A DNA stretch of 15,173 bases from an uncultured Clostridium sp. (GTDB lineage Bacteria > Bacillota > Clostridia > Lachnospirales > Lachnospiraceae), in contig USFH01000036.1 in assembly GCA_900553925.1 (NCBI GenBank), positions 1 to 15,173 of the forward strand, given 5' to 3'. The position numbers were made by a program, and so were the translations under genes. The notes below the pieces were generated by a model. That model was given only the letters and a program-made list of their open reading frames with translations, was not told where the DNA came from and did no database searches. Numbering within the stretch: position 1 is the first letter of the stretch; each line of letters opens with the position of its first letter. Positions 1-6,873 of this stretch are shown here, piece after piece.

Positions 1-300
1 TGCAAGTGCCTCAAGTGTTCCGACGCTCACCACAGGTTTGCCCGTTGCGTGTGCAAGAGCTTTGACAGTTGCAACACCTATACGAAGTCCTGTAAACGAA
101 CCCGGTCCGATAGCCGCCGCAAATATGTCAATATTCTGAACGGTCAATTCAAGCTCCGACAAAATCTGTTCTATCATTGTCATAATCTTCTGCGAATGAG
201 TTTTTTTATGATTTAAAATATACTCACCAAGCAAAAGCTCATCTTCCATAACCGCAACAGTAGCGACATTGGACGAGGTATCTATTGCAAGAACTCTCAT
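1..300 (-). CDS. tsaB: TsaB, tRNA threonylcarbamoyladenosine biosynthesis protein (N-terminal 100 residues, cut by window edge)
   Basis: The frame opens at the ATG at 300-298 and stays open to base 1, giving the first 100 residues. They begin MRVLAIDTSSNVATVAV and contain the IGPGSFTGLRIGVATVKALA segment near residues 70-89, both hallmarks of TsaB (YeaZ). TsaB is the inactive ASKHA-fold partner that, with TsaD and TsaE, transfers threonylcarbamoyl to A37 of ANN-decoding tRNAs in the cytoplasm. The start overlaps the tsaE stop in an ATGA (300-297), the usual sign of translational coupling in this pair. About half of the protein lies outside the window. The middle of the fragment (121-240) is only about 30-33% GC, lower than most of the window. 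It lies on the far side of the prfB/tsaE junction, so it may not come from the same genome as the rest. Confidence 0.9.
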   Translation of the reverse strand, partial: MRVLAIDTSSNVATVAVMEDELLLGEYILNHKKTHSQKIMTMIEQILSELELTVQNIDIFAAAIGPGSFTGLRIGVATVKALAHATGKPVVSVGTLEALA

Positions 301-530
301 TTTTCTGCCTCCGTTTTTTGAATTTCGATTTTTCTGTAATTATCGTGACGGCTGTAATCCTTTGATATAGTAACGTCATATCTTTTTTCGGGAAGTATGT
401 CGTCAATAAGCTGTGGCCATTCGATAACGCTTACGCCGTCACCGTAAACATATTCTTCATAACCGATTTCATACATTTCATCACTGTCTGCTATGCGGTA
501 CACATCAAAATGATACAAAGGAAGTCTGCC
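297..530 (-). CDS. tsaE: TsaE, tRNA threonylcarbamoyladenosine ATPase, C-terminal fragment only
   Basis: The frame from about 530 to the TGA at 299-297 reads GRLPLYHFDVYRIADSDEMY and later GDGVSVIEWPQLI. This matches the C-terminal half of TsaE (YjeE), including the conserved HFDVYR and V-IEWP motifs. TsaE is the ATPase subunit that drives turnover of the TsaBD complex; the family is usually about 150 residues. Only about 77 codons are present. The N-terminal half with the Walker A loop is missing because the sequence changes to prfB, in a different frame, at about 510-530. Reading this frame beyond 530 gives nothing TsaE-like. A TTG at 518 could formally open the frame, but it has no ribosome site and is simply an internal Leu codon. 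GC is about 37% against about 51% in the adjoining prfB. The remnant could not be a functional ATPase. Confidence 0.85.
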   Translation of the reverse strand, partial: GRLPLYHFDVYRIADSDEMYEIGYEEYVYGDGVSVIEWPQLIDDILPEKRYDVTISKDYSRHDNYRKIEIQKTEAEK

Positions 531-1168
531 GCTTGCCCTGGGCGTTGAACGGGGAGATACGCACCAGACGATGCACGCCCTTCTCAGATTTCAGATATCC
601 ATACGCGTGCAGTCCATTCACCTGAAATGTCACGGATTTGATTCCCGCTTCTTCGCCTTCCAGATAATCAAGAATCTCTACAGAAAATCCTTTCTTCTCC
701 GCGAACCGCGTATACATTCGATATAACATCTGTGTCCAGTCACACGCTTCGGTGCCACCCACGCCTGCATGGATGGTCACGATCGCATTGTTCGCATCGT
801 ATTCTTCCGAAAGCAATGTGTCAATGCGGAACTCCTCGAATTTCTCTTCAAATGATGCGAGTTCATTTCCAATCTCTTCGACAAGGCCGGCATCATTTTC
901 TTCTTCTGCCATCTCAATCAGAGTCCCGATATCTTCATACTGGGTTGAAAGAGCTTCGAATTCCTCGATCGTATCTTTCAAATTCTTTAATTCCTTCATC
1001 ACCTGCTGACTATGTTCCACATCATCCCAGAACCCAGGCTGTTCAAGCATCGGTTCTAACTGGCGGATGCGAAGTTGCTTGCCAGCGATGTCAAAGTGAA
1101 TCCCTCACTTCCGCAAGTGGAGTTTTGTATTCGTTTAAAGTATAGCGAAACTGATCTAACTCTATCAC
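505..1168 (-). CDS. prfB: Peptide chain release factor 2, 3'-truncated (programmed +1 frameshift)
   Basis: Translation starts at the GTG at 1168-1166 behind a GAGAGGTGG ribosome site. It reads MIELDQFRYTLNEYKTPLAE for the first residues, reaches an in-frame TGA at 1093-1091, and resumes in the +1 frame as DIAGKQLRIRQLEPM. RF2 ends translation at UAA and UGA codons. The frameshift is the known autoregulatory switch by which scarce RF2 raises its own synthesis. The joined product is 220 residues. It has the coiled N-terminal domain, the VTIHAGVGGTEACDW core segment and the SPF codon-recognition tripeptide at residues 205-207. It then ends after RQTSFVS at a chance TGA (507-505). RF2 is normally about 370 residues, so the GGQ peptidyl-hydrolysis domain is missing. 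An ATG at 1050 is internal and should not be taken as the start. The gene lies downstream of secA, as in many Firmicutes. Confidence 0.9.
1090..1105 (-). promoter_or_regulatory. RF2 programmed +1 frameshift site
   Basis: On the coding strand the site reads AGGGATTCACTTTGAC. The CTT-TGA slip site is followed by C (TGAC at 1093-1090), and a Shine-Dalgarno-like AGGG begins nine bases before CTT, the same offset as in the E. coli site (AGGGGGTATCTTTGAC). Slippage of the CTT-bound tRNA onto TTT lets GAC be read next. RF2-like sequence continues cleanly across the site in the +1 frame, which confirms the shift. The SD-like element is shorter than in E. coli. Confidence 0.93.
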
Positions 1169-1203
1169 TTCCGTCACCACCTCTCATAATTTAACTCTCT
1201 TCC

Positions 1204-1351
1204 ACGATATATAGCATATACAGTTCTACGCAGACACGCTCCCGCTCAGTTCAGCACGTAGTGGTACTAAATTCGCGATAAGAATCAATCGCTCATTAAG
1301 TACCAACGTGCTTCAATGGTCTGCTTAAGAACATGTAATGCTATATATCGT
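1204..1351. repeat. 148-bp near-palindromic element between secA and prfB
   Basis: This fills most of the 229-base gap between secA and prfB. The outer arms are a perfect 14-bp inverted repeat (ACGATATATAGCAT at 1204-1217 and its complement at 1338-1351). Similarity continues inward with small bulges through TACA-GTTCT-GCAGAC to a second strong pair (AGCACGT..TGGTACT at 1253-1268 with AGTACCAACGTGCT at 1299-1312). An apical hairpin follows (GCGAT 1275-1279, ATCGC 1288-1292, 8-base loop). The left arm has about 11 extra bases near 1236-1246. No run of T follows it in the direction of transcription, so it is not an ordinary terminator. No open reading frame of note, no clear target-site duplication and no promoter were seen. 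It could be a MITE-like repeat or a structured intercistronic RNA. Confidence 0.7.
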
Positions 1352-1397
1352 AATATACATTTTCTTTAAATAATTATGATTCAGACATTCCTTATCC

Positions 1398-3971
1398 TTA
1401 CAGGTTTCGGCCGCAGCACATCTTGTATTTCTTGCCGCTGCCACAAGGACATGGATCGTTACGTCCGATCTTTGCGCCCTCACGGCGGACCGGTCCTTTC
1501 TTTACCGAATCATCCTTGTTCGTTCCGGTTACCTTGGCAACCTCTTCACGTTCTACCTTCTGCTCGATCTTCACGTGGAGCAGCATGCGGACCGTCTCCT
1601 CGCAGATGGATGCGATCATCTCATTGAACATATCGAAACCGGCAAATTTGTATTCCACTACCGGATCCTTGCTGCCGTATGCCTGGAGGGTAATTCCCTG
1701 TCGCAGCTGTGTCATATCATCTAAGTGTGCCATCCACTTTTTGTCGATGACCTTCAGAAGTACCACACGTTCAATCTCGCGGAAATGCTCCGGCTCCGGG
1801 AACTCTGCTTCCTTGGCTTCGTATACCTTAGCCGCCTCTTCCTTGATTCTCTGCTTGAATTTATCCAGCTTACCGGACTTCTTCTCTTCCTCTGTCAGTT
1901 CGATCGGTTCCATCGGAATGATCGGAATCAGAAGCTGGTTCAACTCGCCAATCTGCCACTCACTTGGTGCAAGATCTGCCGAACAGGTCTTATCAATATA
2001 ACTCTCAACCGTATCCTGAATAAACTTGAAGATGACATCACGCATATTCTCGCCATCGAGTACACGGCGACGCTCTGCGTAGATAACTTCACGCTGATCG
2101 TTGTTGACCTGATCGTATTCCATCAGGTTCTTACGGATTGCAAAGTTGTTGCTCTCAATCTTCTTCTGCGCTTTCTCTACGAACTTTGAGATCGTCTTAT
2201 GCTGGATTTCTTCCCCTTCCGGAATCTTCAACGCATCATAAACTGCCTTTACCTTCTCGGAACCGAACAGACGCATCAGATCGTCGTCCAGAGACAGATA
2301 GAACTTGGATTCACCCGGATCGCCCTGACGTCCGGCACGCCCACGCAGCTGATTATCGATTCGACGGGACTCGTGACGCTCGGTACCGATGATCTTCAGG
2401 CCGCCAAGTGCTGCCACGCCTTCGCCAAGCTTGATATCCGTACCACGTCCAGCCATGTTCGTCGCGATCGTAACCGCGCCCATCTGACCGGCATCTGCAA
2501 CGATTTCAGCCTCTAACTCATGGAACTTTGCATTCAATACCTTGTGCTGGATTCCACGTTTTGTAAGCATGCGGCTCAGTTCCTCAGAAGCATCAATCGT
2601 GATCGTACCAACCAGCACCGGTTGTCCCTTGGCATGTGCATCTACAACTGCCTGCACGATAGCATCCAGCTTCTCCTTCTTCGTCTTGAAGATAGAATCC
2701 GGATGATCGATTCGCTGTATCGGAAGATTGGTCGGAACAACAACGACATCCATGCCGTAGATCTCACGGAACTCTTCTTCTTCGGTAAGTGCGGTACCAG
2801 TCATACCTGCCTTCTTCTTATATTTGTTGAAAAAGTTCTGGAAGGTAATTGTCGCCAATGTACGGCTCTCACGTTTTACCTTTACATTTTCTTTCGCCTC
2901 GATTGCCTGATGCAGACCATCCGAGAATCGGCGTCCCGGCATGATACGTCCGGTAAATTCATCAACGATCAGAACTTCATCATCTTTTACTACATAATCC
3001 TTATCCCGGAACATGAGGGCATGTGCACGCAGTGCCATGATCATGTTGTGCTGAATATCAATATTATCTGCATCCGAGAAGTTGTCGATATGGAAGAACT
3101 GCTCGACTTCCTTGACACCCTGTGCCGTCAGCACAACCTGCTTATCCTTCTCATCTACTAAGTAATCGCCATCTTCCTCAATCTCTGTACCCATGATGGC
3201 ATCAAGCTTGCTGATCTCCATAGATGCGGTACCACGCTTCATACGGCGCGCGAGATAATCACACATCTTATACAGATCGGTAGACTTTCCGCTCTGCCCG
3301 GAAATGATCAGCGGTGTACGTGCCTCATCGATCAGCACGGAATCGACCTCGTCGACGATCGCATAATGCAGATCCCGCTGTACGAGCTGTTCCTTGTAAA
3401 TAACCATGTTGTCACGCAGATAATCAAAACCAAGCTCGTTGTTCGTCACATATGTAATGTCGCAGTTATAGGCTGCGCGTCTTTCATCATTCTTATCGCT
3501 GTTCAAGATTACGCCTACGGTCAGTCCGAGGAATTCGTGTACCTGTCCCATCCACTCCGCATCACGCTTCGCCAGATAGTCGTTGACCGTTACGATATGA
3601 ACACCCTTCCCTTCGAGTGCATTCAGATATGCAGGAAGTGTAGAAACCAATGTCTTACCTTCACCGGTACGCATCTCCGGGATACGTCCCTGATGCAGCA
3701 GGATACCACCGATCAGCTGCACACGGTAATGCTTCATATGAAGAACACGGTCAGCGGCTTCACGGACAACCGCAAATGCTTCCGGAAGCAGATCGTCGAG
3801 CGTCTCACCCTTCTCAAGACGTGCCTTAAATTCCGGCGTCTTCGCTTTCAGCTCCTCATCACTTAATGCCTGCATGGATTCATCCAACGCTTCAATCTTA
3901 TCTACAATCGGATATATCTTCTTTAACTCTTTATCACTGTGTGTTCCAAATATTTTCTCTATTACGCTCAT
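1398..3971 (-). CDS. secA: SecA, preprotein translocase ATPase
   Basis: SecA is the ATP-driven motor that pushes unfolded preproteins through the SecYEG channel at the cytoplasmic membrane. The 857-residue product has normal length. Visible motifs are the Walker A segment MRTGEGKTL (100-108), the DEVD Walker B box (207-210), the preprotein cross-linking region after about 220, and the second helicase domain with NMAGRGTDIKLGEG and QLRGRAGRQGDPG. The helical scaffold and wing domains follow. The C terminus is a SEC-C zinc site with Cys841, Cys843, Cys852 and Cys853 (CPCGSGKKYKMCC), which in other species binds SecB or ribosomes. The start ATG at 3971 has an excellent AGGGAGG site six bases upstream. 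It stops with TAA and has no terminator before the palindromic element and prfB, so secA and prfB are probably co-transcribed. Several exported proteins in this window would be its clients. Confidence 0.98.
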   Translation of the reverse strand: MSVIEKIFGTHSDKELKKIYPIVDKIEALDESMQALSDEELKAKTPEFKARLEKGETLDDLLPEAFAVVREAADRVLHMKHYRVQLIGGILLHQGRIPEMRTGEGKTLVSTLPAYLNALEGKGVHIVTVNDYLAKRDAEWMGQVHEFLGLTVGVILNSDKNDERRAAYNCDITYVTNNELGFDYLRDNMVIYKEQLVQRDLHYAIVDEVDSVLIDEARTPLIISGQSGKSTDLYKMCDYLARRMKRGTASMEISKLDAIMGTEIEEDGDYLVDEKDKQVVLTAQGVKEVEQFFHIDNFSDADNIDIQHNMIMALRAHALMFRDKDYVVKDDEVLIVDEFTGRIMPGRRFSDGLHQAIEAKENVKVKRESRTLATITFQNFFNKYKKKAGMTGTALTEEEEFREIYGMDVVVVPTNLPIQRIDHPDSIFKTKKEKLDAIVQAVVDAHAKGQPVLVGTITIDASEELSRMLTKRGIQHKVLNAKFHELEAEIVADAGQMGAVTIATNMAGRGTDIKLGEGVAALGGLKIIGTERHESRRIDNQLRGRAGRQGDPGESKFYLSLDDDLMRLFGSEKVKAVYDALKIPEGEEIQHKTISKFVEKAQKKIESNNFAIRKNLMEYDQVNNDQREVIYAERRRVLDGENMRDVIFKFIQDTVESYIDKTCSADLAPSEWQIGELNQLLIPIIPMEPIELTEEEKKSGKLDKFKQRIKEEAAKVYEAKEAEFPEPEHFREIERVVLLKVIDKKWMAHLDDMTQLRQGITLQAYGSKDPVVEYKFAGFDMFNEMIASICEETVRMLLHVKIEQKVEREEVAKVTGTNKDDSVKKGPVRREGAKIGRNDPCPCGSGKKYKMCCGRNL

Positions 3972-4016
3972 TTCTTACCTCCCTGAGCATTATTTCTATC
4001 TAATACCACAAGCTAT

Positions 4017-4045
4017 AATATAGCATTAAATGGTAGGTAACGCAA
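4017..4045 (-). promoter_or_regulatory. Probable secA promoter
   Basis: The coding strand carries TTGCGT (4045-4040), a 17-base spacer and TATATT (4022-4017), about 45 bases before the secA ATG. The -10 matches consensus at five of six positions; the -35 matches only at TTG. It lies just after the hairpin that follows dltA, a sensible place for a promoter making secA independent of the dlt cassette. Confidence 0.55.
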
Positions 4046-4087
4046 GAAATTTGTGCAAGTACGATTCCGCATGATAACGCATCGTGC

Positions 4088-4121
4088 CAGACATCCCGGA
4101 GATAAATCCCCGGGATGTCTG
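4088..4121 (-). terminator. 12-bp hairpin after dltA (weak or no U-tract)
   Basis: Perfect arms CAGACATCCCGG (4088-4099) and CCGGGATGTCTG (4110-4121) flank a 10-base loop. The hairpin begins four bases after the dltA stop codon (TAA, 4128-4126). Reading along dltA, the stem is followed by GCACGATGCG rather than a T run, so it may stabilise the 3' end or terminate only partly. Confidence 0.6.
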
Positions 4122-4125
4122 ATTA

Positions 4126-5628
4126 TTATAACTGTGCCAACGCCTTGCGGTCGATCTTGCCATTTGCATTATGTGGCATCTGCTCGAGATATACCATCCG
4201 GTTTGGCAGCATATACTGCGGAATCCGCTCGGAAAGCTTCGCAAGCATCGCCTTCTTATCCATCTGTGTTCCATCGTAGTACAGAATGATCTTCTTTCGT
4301 TCCATGTTGTAGGTACATGCACAGTCACGCACCTCCTCGATCTGGTACGCAGCTGTCTCGATCTCACCAAGTTCAATACGGTATCCCATATGTTTGATCT
4401 GAAAATCTTTCCGCGATACATAGATCAGATCATCATTTTCATCATAATATACCAGATCTCCGGTGTGATAGATACGATCCGGGTAGCGGTCATGTGTCGG
4501 ATTCTGGGTAAATGATGCCGCTGTCTTCTCTGGGTTATGATAATAGCCAAGTGCCACGCAGCAGCCCCTCATACAGAGCTCGCCGGTCTCCCCCTTCGCG
4601 ACTTCCTTTCCATTCTCATCAAGCACAAGTGCCTGTGTATTCATAAGTGCCTTACCGATCGGAAGCGGCTGCCCCTCCGGTTCCTTACCTGTGCGGACAT
4701 ACCCGGTGCAGACGAAGGTTTCAGTCGGTCCGTACAGATTCGCATAGACAACATCCGGCAGGTTCTCCGCCCAGTAATCAAGCTGTTTGCGCGGAAGCAC
4801 CTCGCCCGCAAACATCGCATGCTTCAGATACTCCGGCTTTACCACATCGAATGTCCGGAGCGTCGCAACGATTCCCATTGCAGAAGGCACCCAGAGGAAG
4901 GTCGAAATCTTCTTCTCGTTCATATACTCGATCAGCTTGACCGGAAATGCAAATAACTTCTGCGGGATGATCACCATCTTCGCGCAGAAATAAAGCGCCC
5001 CATAGACATCATGCATCGATACGTCAAAATAAAGCGGTGCCTGATTGCCGAATACATCCTTCGAATCATAAGAAAACTCCCTGTCGAGCCAGTCTAAGTA
5101 ATTCACGATCACCTGCTGTCCGACCAGCACGCCCTTCGGCACACCTGTTGAACCGCTCGTAAAAAGCACATACAACGGATCCATGATTGTAAGATCCTCC
5201 CACGCGCAGACAGAATCTGCCTGTGCATCACTTACCTTCTGTGTATCCTCAAGTACAAGCACTTTTGCACCTGCAGCAAAGCTCTCCGCCTGCTCCTTAT
5301 GCGCCAGATCGGTGAGTACAACCTTCGGCTGCAGCACACCCATGATCGTAGAGATTCGTTCTACCGGCATCTGACTATCGAGCGGGCAATAGAAATTCCC
5401 GCTGTAAAGCACCCCGAAGAAGCATGCAATACTATCAATGTTCTTATCCATAAAGACCGCGACCGGATCCCGCATGGACTGCATTTCCTGCGCCAGCATA
5501 TATCCAGCCTTTCTGGCAAGTCCGCGGATCTGTGCATAGGTATAAACCTTTTCGCCATCTTCAAACGCTTCTTTATCCGGATGGGACTTTACATTCCGCT
5601 CCAGATATTCCAATACACACTGTATCAT
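4126..5628 (-). CDS. dltA: DltA-type D-alanine--carrier protein ligase (adenylation enzyme)
   Basis: This 500-residue adenylate-forming enzyme would activate D-alanine with ATP and load it onto the phosphopantetheine arm of the carrier protein encoded next door. Its length matches DltA (about 500). Visible ANL-superfamily motifs are the phosphate loop LFTSGSTGVPKGV (155-167), YGPTE (299-303), YHTGD (387-391) and the C-terminal NGKIDRKAL with the likely catalytic lysine at 491. It is the last gene of the cassette, 20 bases after dltC, with an AAAGGAG site and ATG at 5628. The call as dltA rests on the length, the stand-alone adenylation architecture and the adjoining carrier protein, MBOAT and SGNH-like genes. 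Substrate choice cannot be read from the sequence by eye, so a ligase for another small amino acid remains possible. Confidence 0.82.
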   Translation of the reverse strand: MIQCVLEYLERNVKSHPDKEAFEDGEKVYTYAQIRGLARKAGYMLAQEMQSMRDPVAVFMDKNIDSIACFFGVLYSGNFYCPLDSQMPVERISTIMGVLQPKVVLTDLAHKEQAESFAAGAKVLVLEDTQKVSDAQADSVCAWEDLTIMDPLYVLFTSGSTGVPKGVLVGQQVIVNYLDWLDREFSYDSKDVFGNQAPLYFDVSMHDVYGALYFCAKMVIIPQKLFAFPVKLIEYMNEKKISTFLWVPSAMGIVATLRTFDVVKPEYLKHAMFAGEVLPRKQLDYWAENLPDVVYANLYGPTETFVCTGYVRTGKEPEGQPLPIGKALMNTQALVLDENGKEVAKGETGELCMRGCCVALGYYHNPEKTAASFTQNPTHDRYPDRIYHTGDLVYYDENDDLIYVSRKDFQIKHMGYRIELGEIETAAYQIEEVRDCACTYNMERKKIILYYDGTQMDKKAMLAKLSERIPQYMLPNRMVYLEQMPHNANGKIDRKALAQL

Positions 5629-5648
5629 TGTTTTCTCCTTTTGCTTTA

Positions 5649-5873
5649 CTACTTTCTGTGCTTCTCGATGACTGCCATGATCGCATCAACCGAATCAAAA
5701 TTCTCCGGCACGACATCACTAACCGGAATATCCACGCCCATCTCATAAGAAATCTCAGAGATCAGGCTTAAGATTGCGAATGAATCCAGCACGCCATCTG
5801 TTACCAGATTACTTCTGCCTTCAAACTCTTCTCCCGGTACTAACTCCTCTAAAATCTCAATTAACTTCTCCAT
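5649..5873 (-). CDS. dltC: DltC-type D-alanyl carrier protein
   Basis: This 74-residue acidic four-helix carrier protein has its phosphopantetheine attachment serine at residue 31 in the segment GVLDSFAILSLISEI. It would receive the activated amino acid from DltA and hand it to the membrane MBOAT protein. DltC is normally 78-80 residues, so it is slightly short. The motif is DSF rather than the commoner DSL or DSM. The start ATG at 5873 has GGAGGA eight bases upstream. It sits 22 bases after the dltD-like gene and 20 bases before dltA, which marks one operon. A generic acyl carrier protein is the alternative; the neighbours favour DltC. Confidence 0.83.
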   Translation of the reverse strand: MEKLIEILEELVPGEEFEGRSNLVTDGVLDSFAILSLISEISYEMGVDIPVSDVVPENFDSVDAIMAVIEKHRK

Positions 5874-5895
5874 TGTTTGTATCCTCCATTCATTT

Positions 5896-6873
5896 TTATT
5901 TTAATTCCTTCTGCAAAACCATCTTGCCGAACAGCTTCGAGAATGCTCTGGCACTGTCGCCGTTCATATGTCCATCATAATCGACATACATCGATGCATC
6001 ATGGGAATATGCAGAATAATACTCCATATTGAAGTTATAATACGGCACACCCTGTGCTTTGAAGTAATCGCTAAAATAGGTGTCTGCCGCTTCAAAGCTA
6101 TCCCAGTTTTCCGACAAAGTAACCGCCGGAATCGGCATGGTTGCCGCAATAAATGTCACGTTATTCTCCTTGCAGAGTGCGATCAGCTTATCCATGTACT
6201 CCATGTTCTCCTGATAGACCGCTTCTGCCGAGAATTGCTCCGGTGTGTAAGACGGGAACTTCGATACATCAACCGGATATTTCTCGATAAATCCATTTTC
6301 ATGATATTCCTGTACTTTTCCCTTGAAATACGACACGTCGTAATCGCCGGTCGTCTTCCTGCGAACTGTATCCTTCATATGTGAAATCTCATATTGAAGC
6401 GAATACTCATACGACGGGAACAATGCCGTCCGGAAATCGCACTCCGGCATTGCGCCCATGAAATACGACAGTTTCGCAAAAGAGATTGGAAACTCATGGT
6501 AAAACAGCAGGTAATTGTTGCCTTCTTCCTTCTTCGTCGTGATATAGCCAGGATCGAGTTCGAACACAAGCACCTTTGGACTTTGCTTCTCTAAAATCAG
6601 CTTCATCATATAATAGCTGTCCATCGGATATTCGCCACCCACACACAGATTATGTCCGGTAAGCCCGGTTCCCTCGAGCATGCTGTCCGGATCCAAATCC
6701 ATCTTGCCGTTTGACGTGCCCATGATAATGACATCCCGCTGCTCGCTCGTCACGGTGTGGATATCATTTCGCATAAATGTGCAAGGGTACAGAATATAAT
6801 CAAGTCCGGTCAAAATCGCAAAGGTCAGGATCACACATACGATCACACGAATTATTCTTCTAAAATTGCGCAT
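5896..6873 (-). CDS. DltD-like membrane-anchored SGNH-fold protein
   Basis: This 325-residue protein has one N-terminal membrane segment (about residues 8-29, IRVIVCVILTFAILTGLDYI) and an extracellular domain. The segment VIIMGTSNGKMDLDPDSM puts a serine (54) in a GTS block, and YDGHMNGDSA near the C terminus supplies an Asp-x-His pair (D300, H302), the layout of SGNH esterases and acyltransferase partners such as DltD and AlgJ/AlgX. DltD works outside the membrane on the last step of D-alanyl transfer to teichoic acid. This protein is shorter than typical DltD (about 390-420), and I could not match it to classical DltD residue by residue, so no gene symbol is given. Its start overlaps the end of the MBOAT gene by 14 bases, with a GGGGG ribosome site inside that gene, which implies translational coupling. 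Confidence 0.72.
   Translation of the reverse strand: MRNFRRIIRVIVCVILTFAILTGLDYILYPCTFMRNDIHTVTSEQRDVIIMGTSNGKMDLDPDSMLEGTGLTGHNLCVGGEYPMDSYYMMKLILEKQSPKVLVFELDPGYITTKKEEGNNYLLFYHEFPISFAKLSYFMGAMPECDFRTALFPSYEYSLQYEISHMKDTVRRKTTGDYDVSYFKGKVQEYHENGFIEKYPVDVSKFPSYTPEQFSAEAVYQENMEYMDKLIALCKENNVTFIAATMPIPAVTLSENWDSFEAADTYFSDYFKAQGVPYYNFNMEYYSAYSHDASMYVDYDGHMNGDSARAFSKLFGKMVLQKELK

Noticed and set aside
1169..1397. Terminator between secA and prfB
   Set aside because: The structure there has no following T-run on the minus strand and is far longer than a terminator, so it is reported as a repeat element.
1423..3866. Several plus-strand reading frames over secA
   Set aside because: Their translations look like out-of-frame shadows of secA (Cys/Leu/Arg-rich, no family features), with no ribosome sites or promoters.
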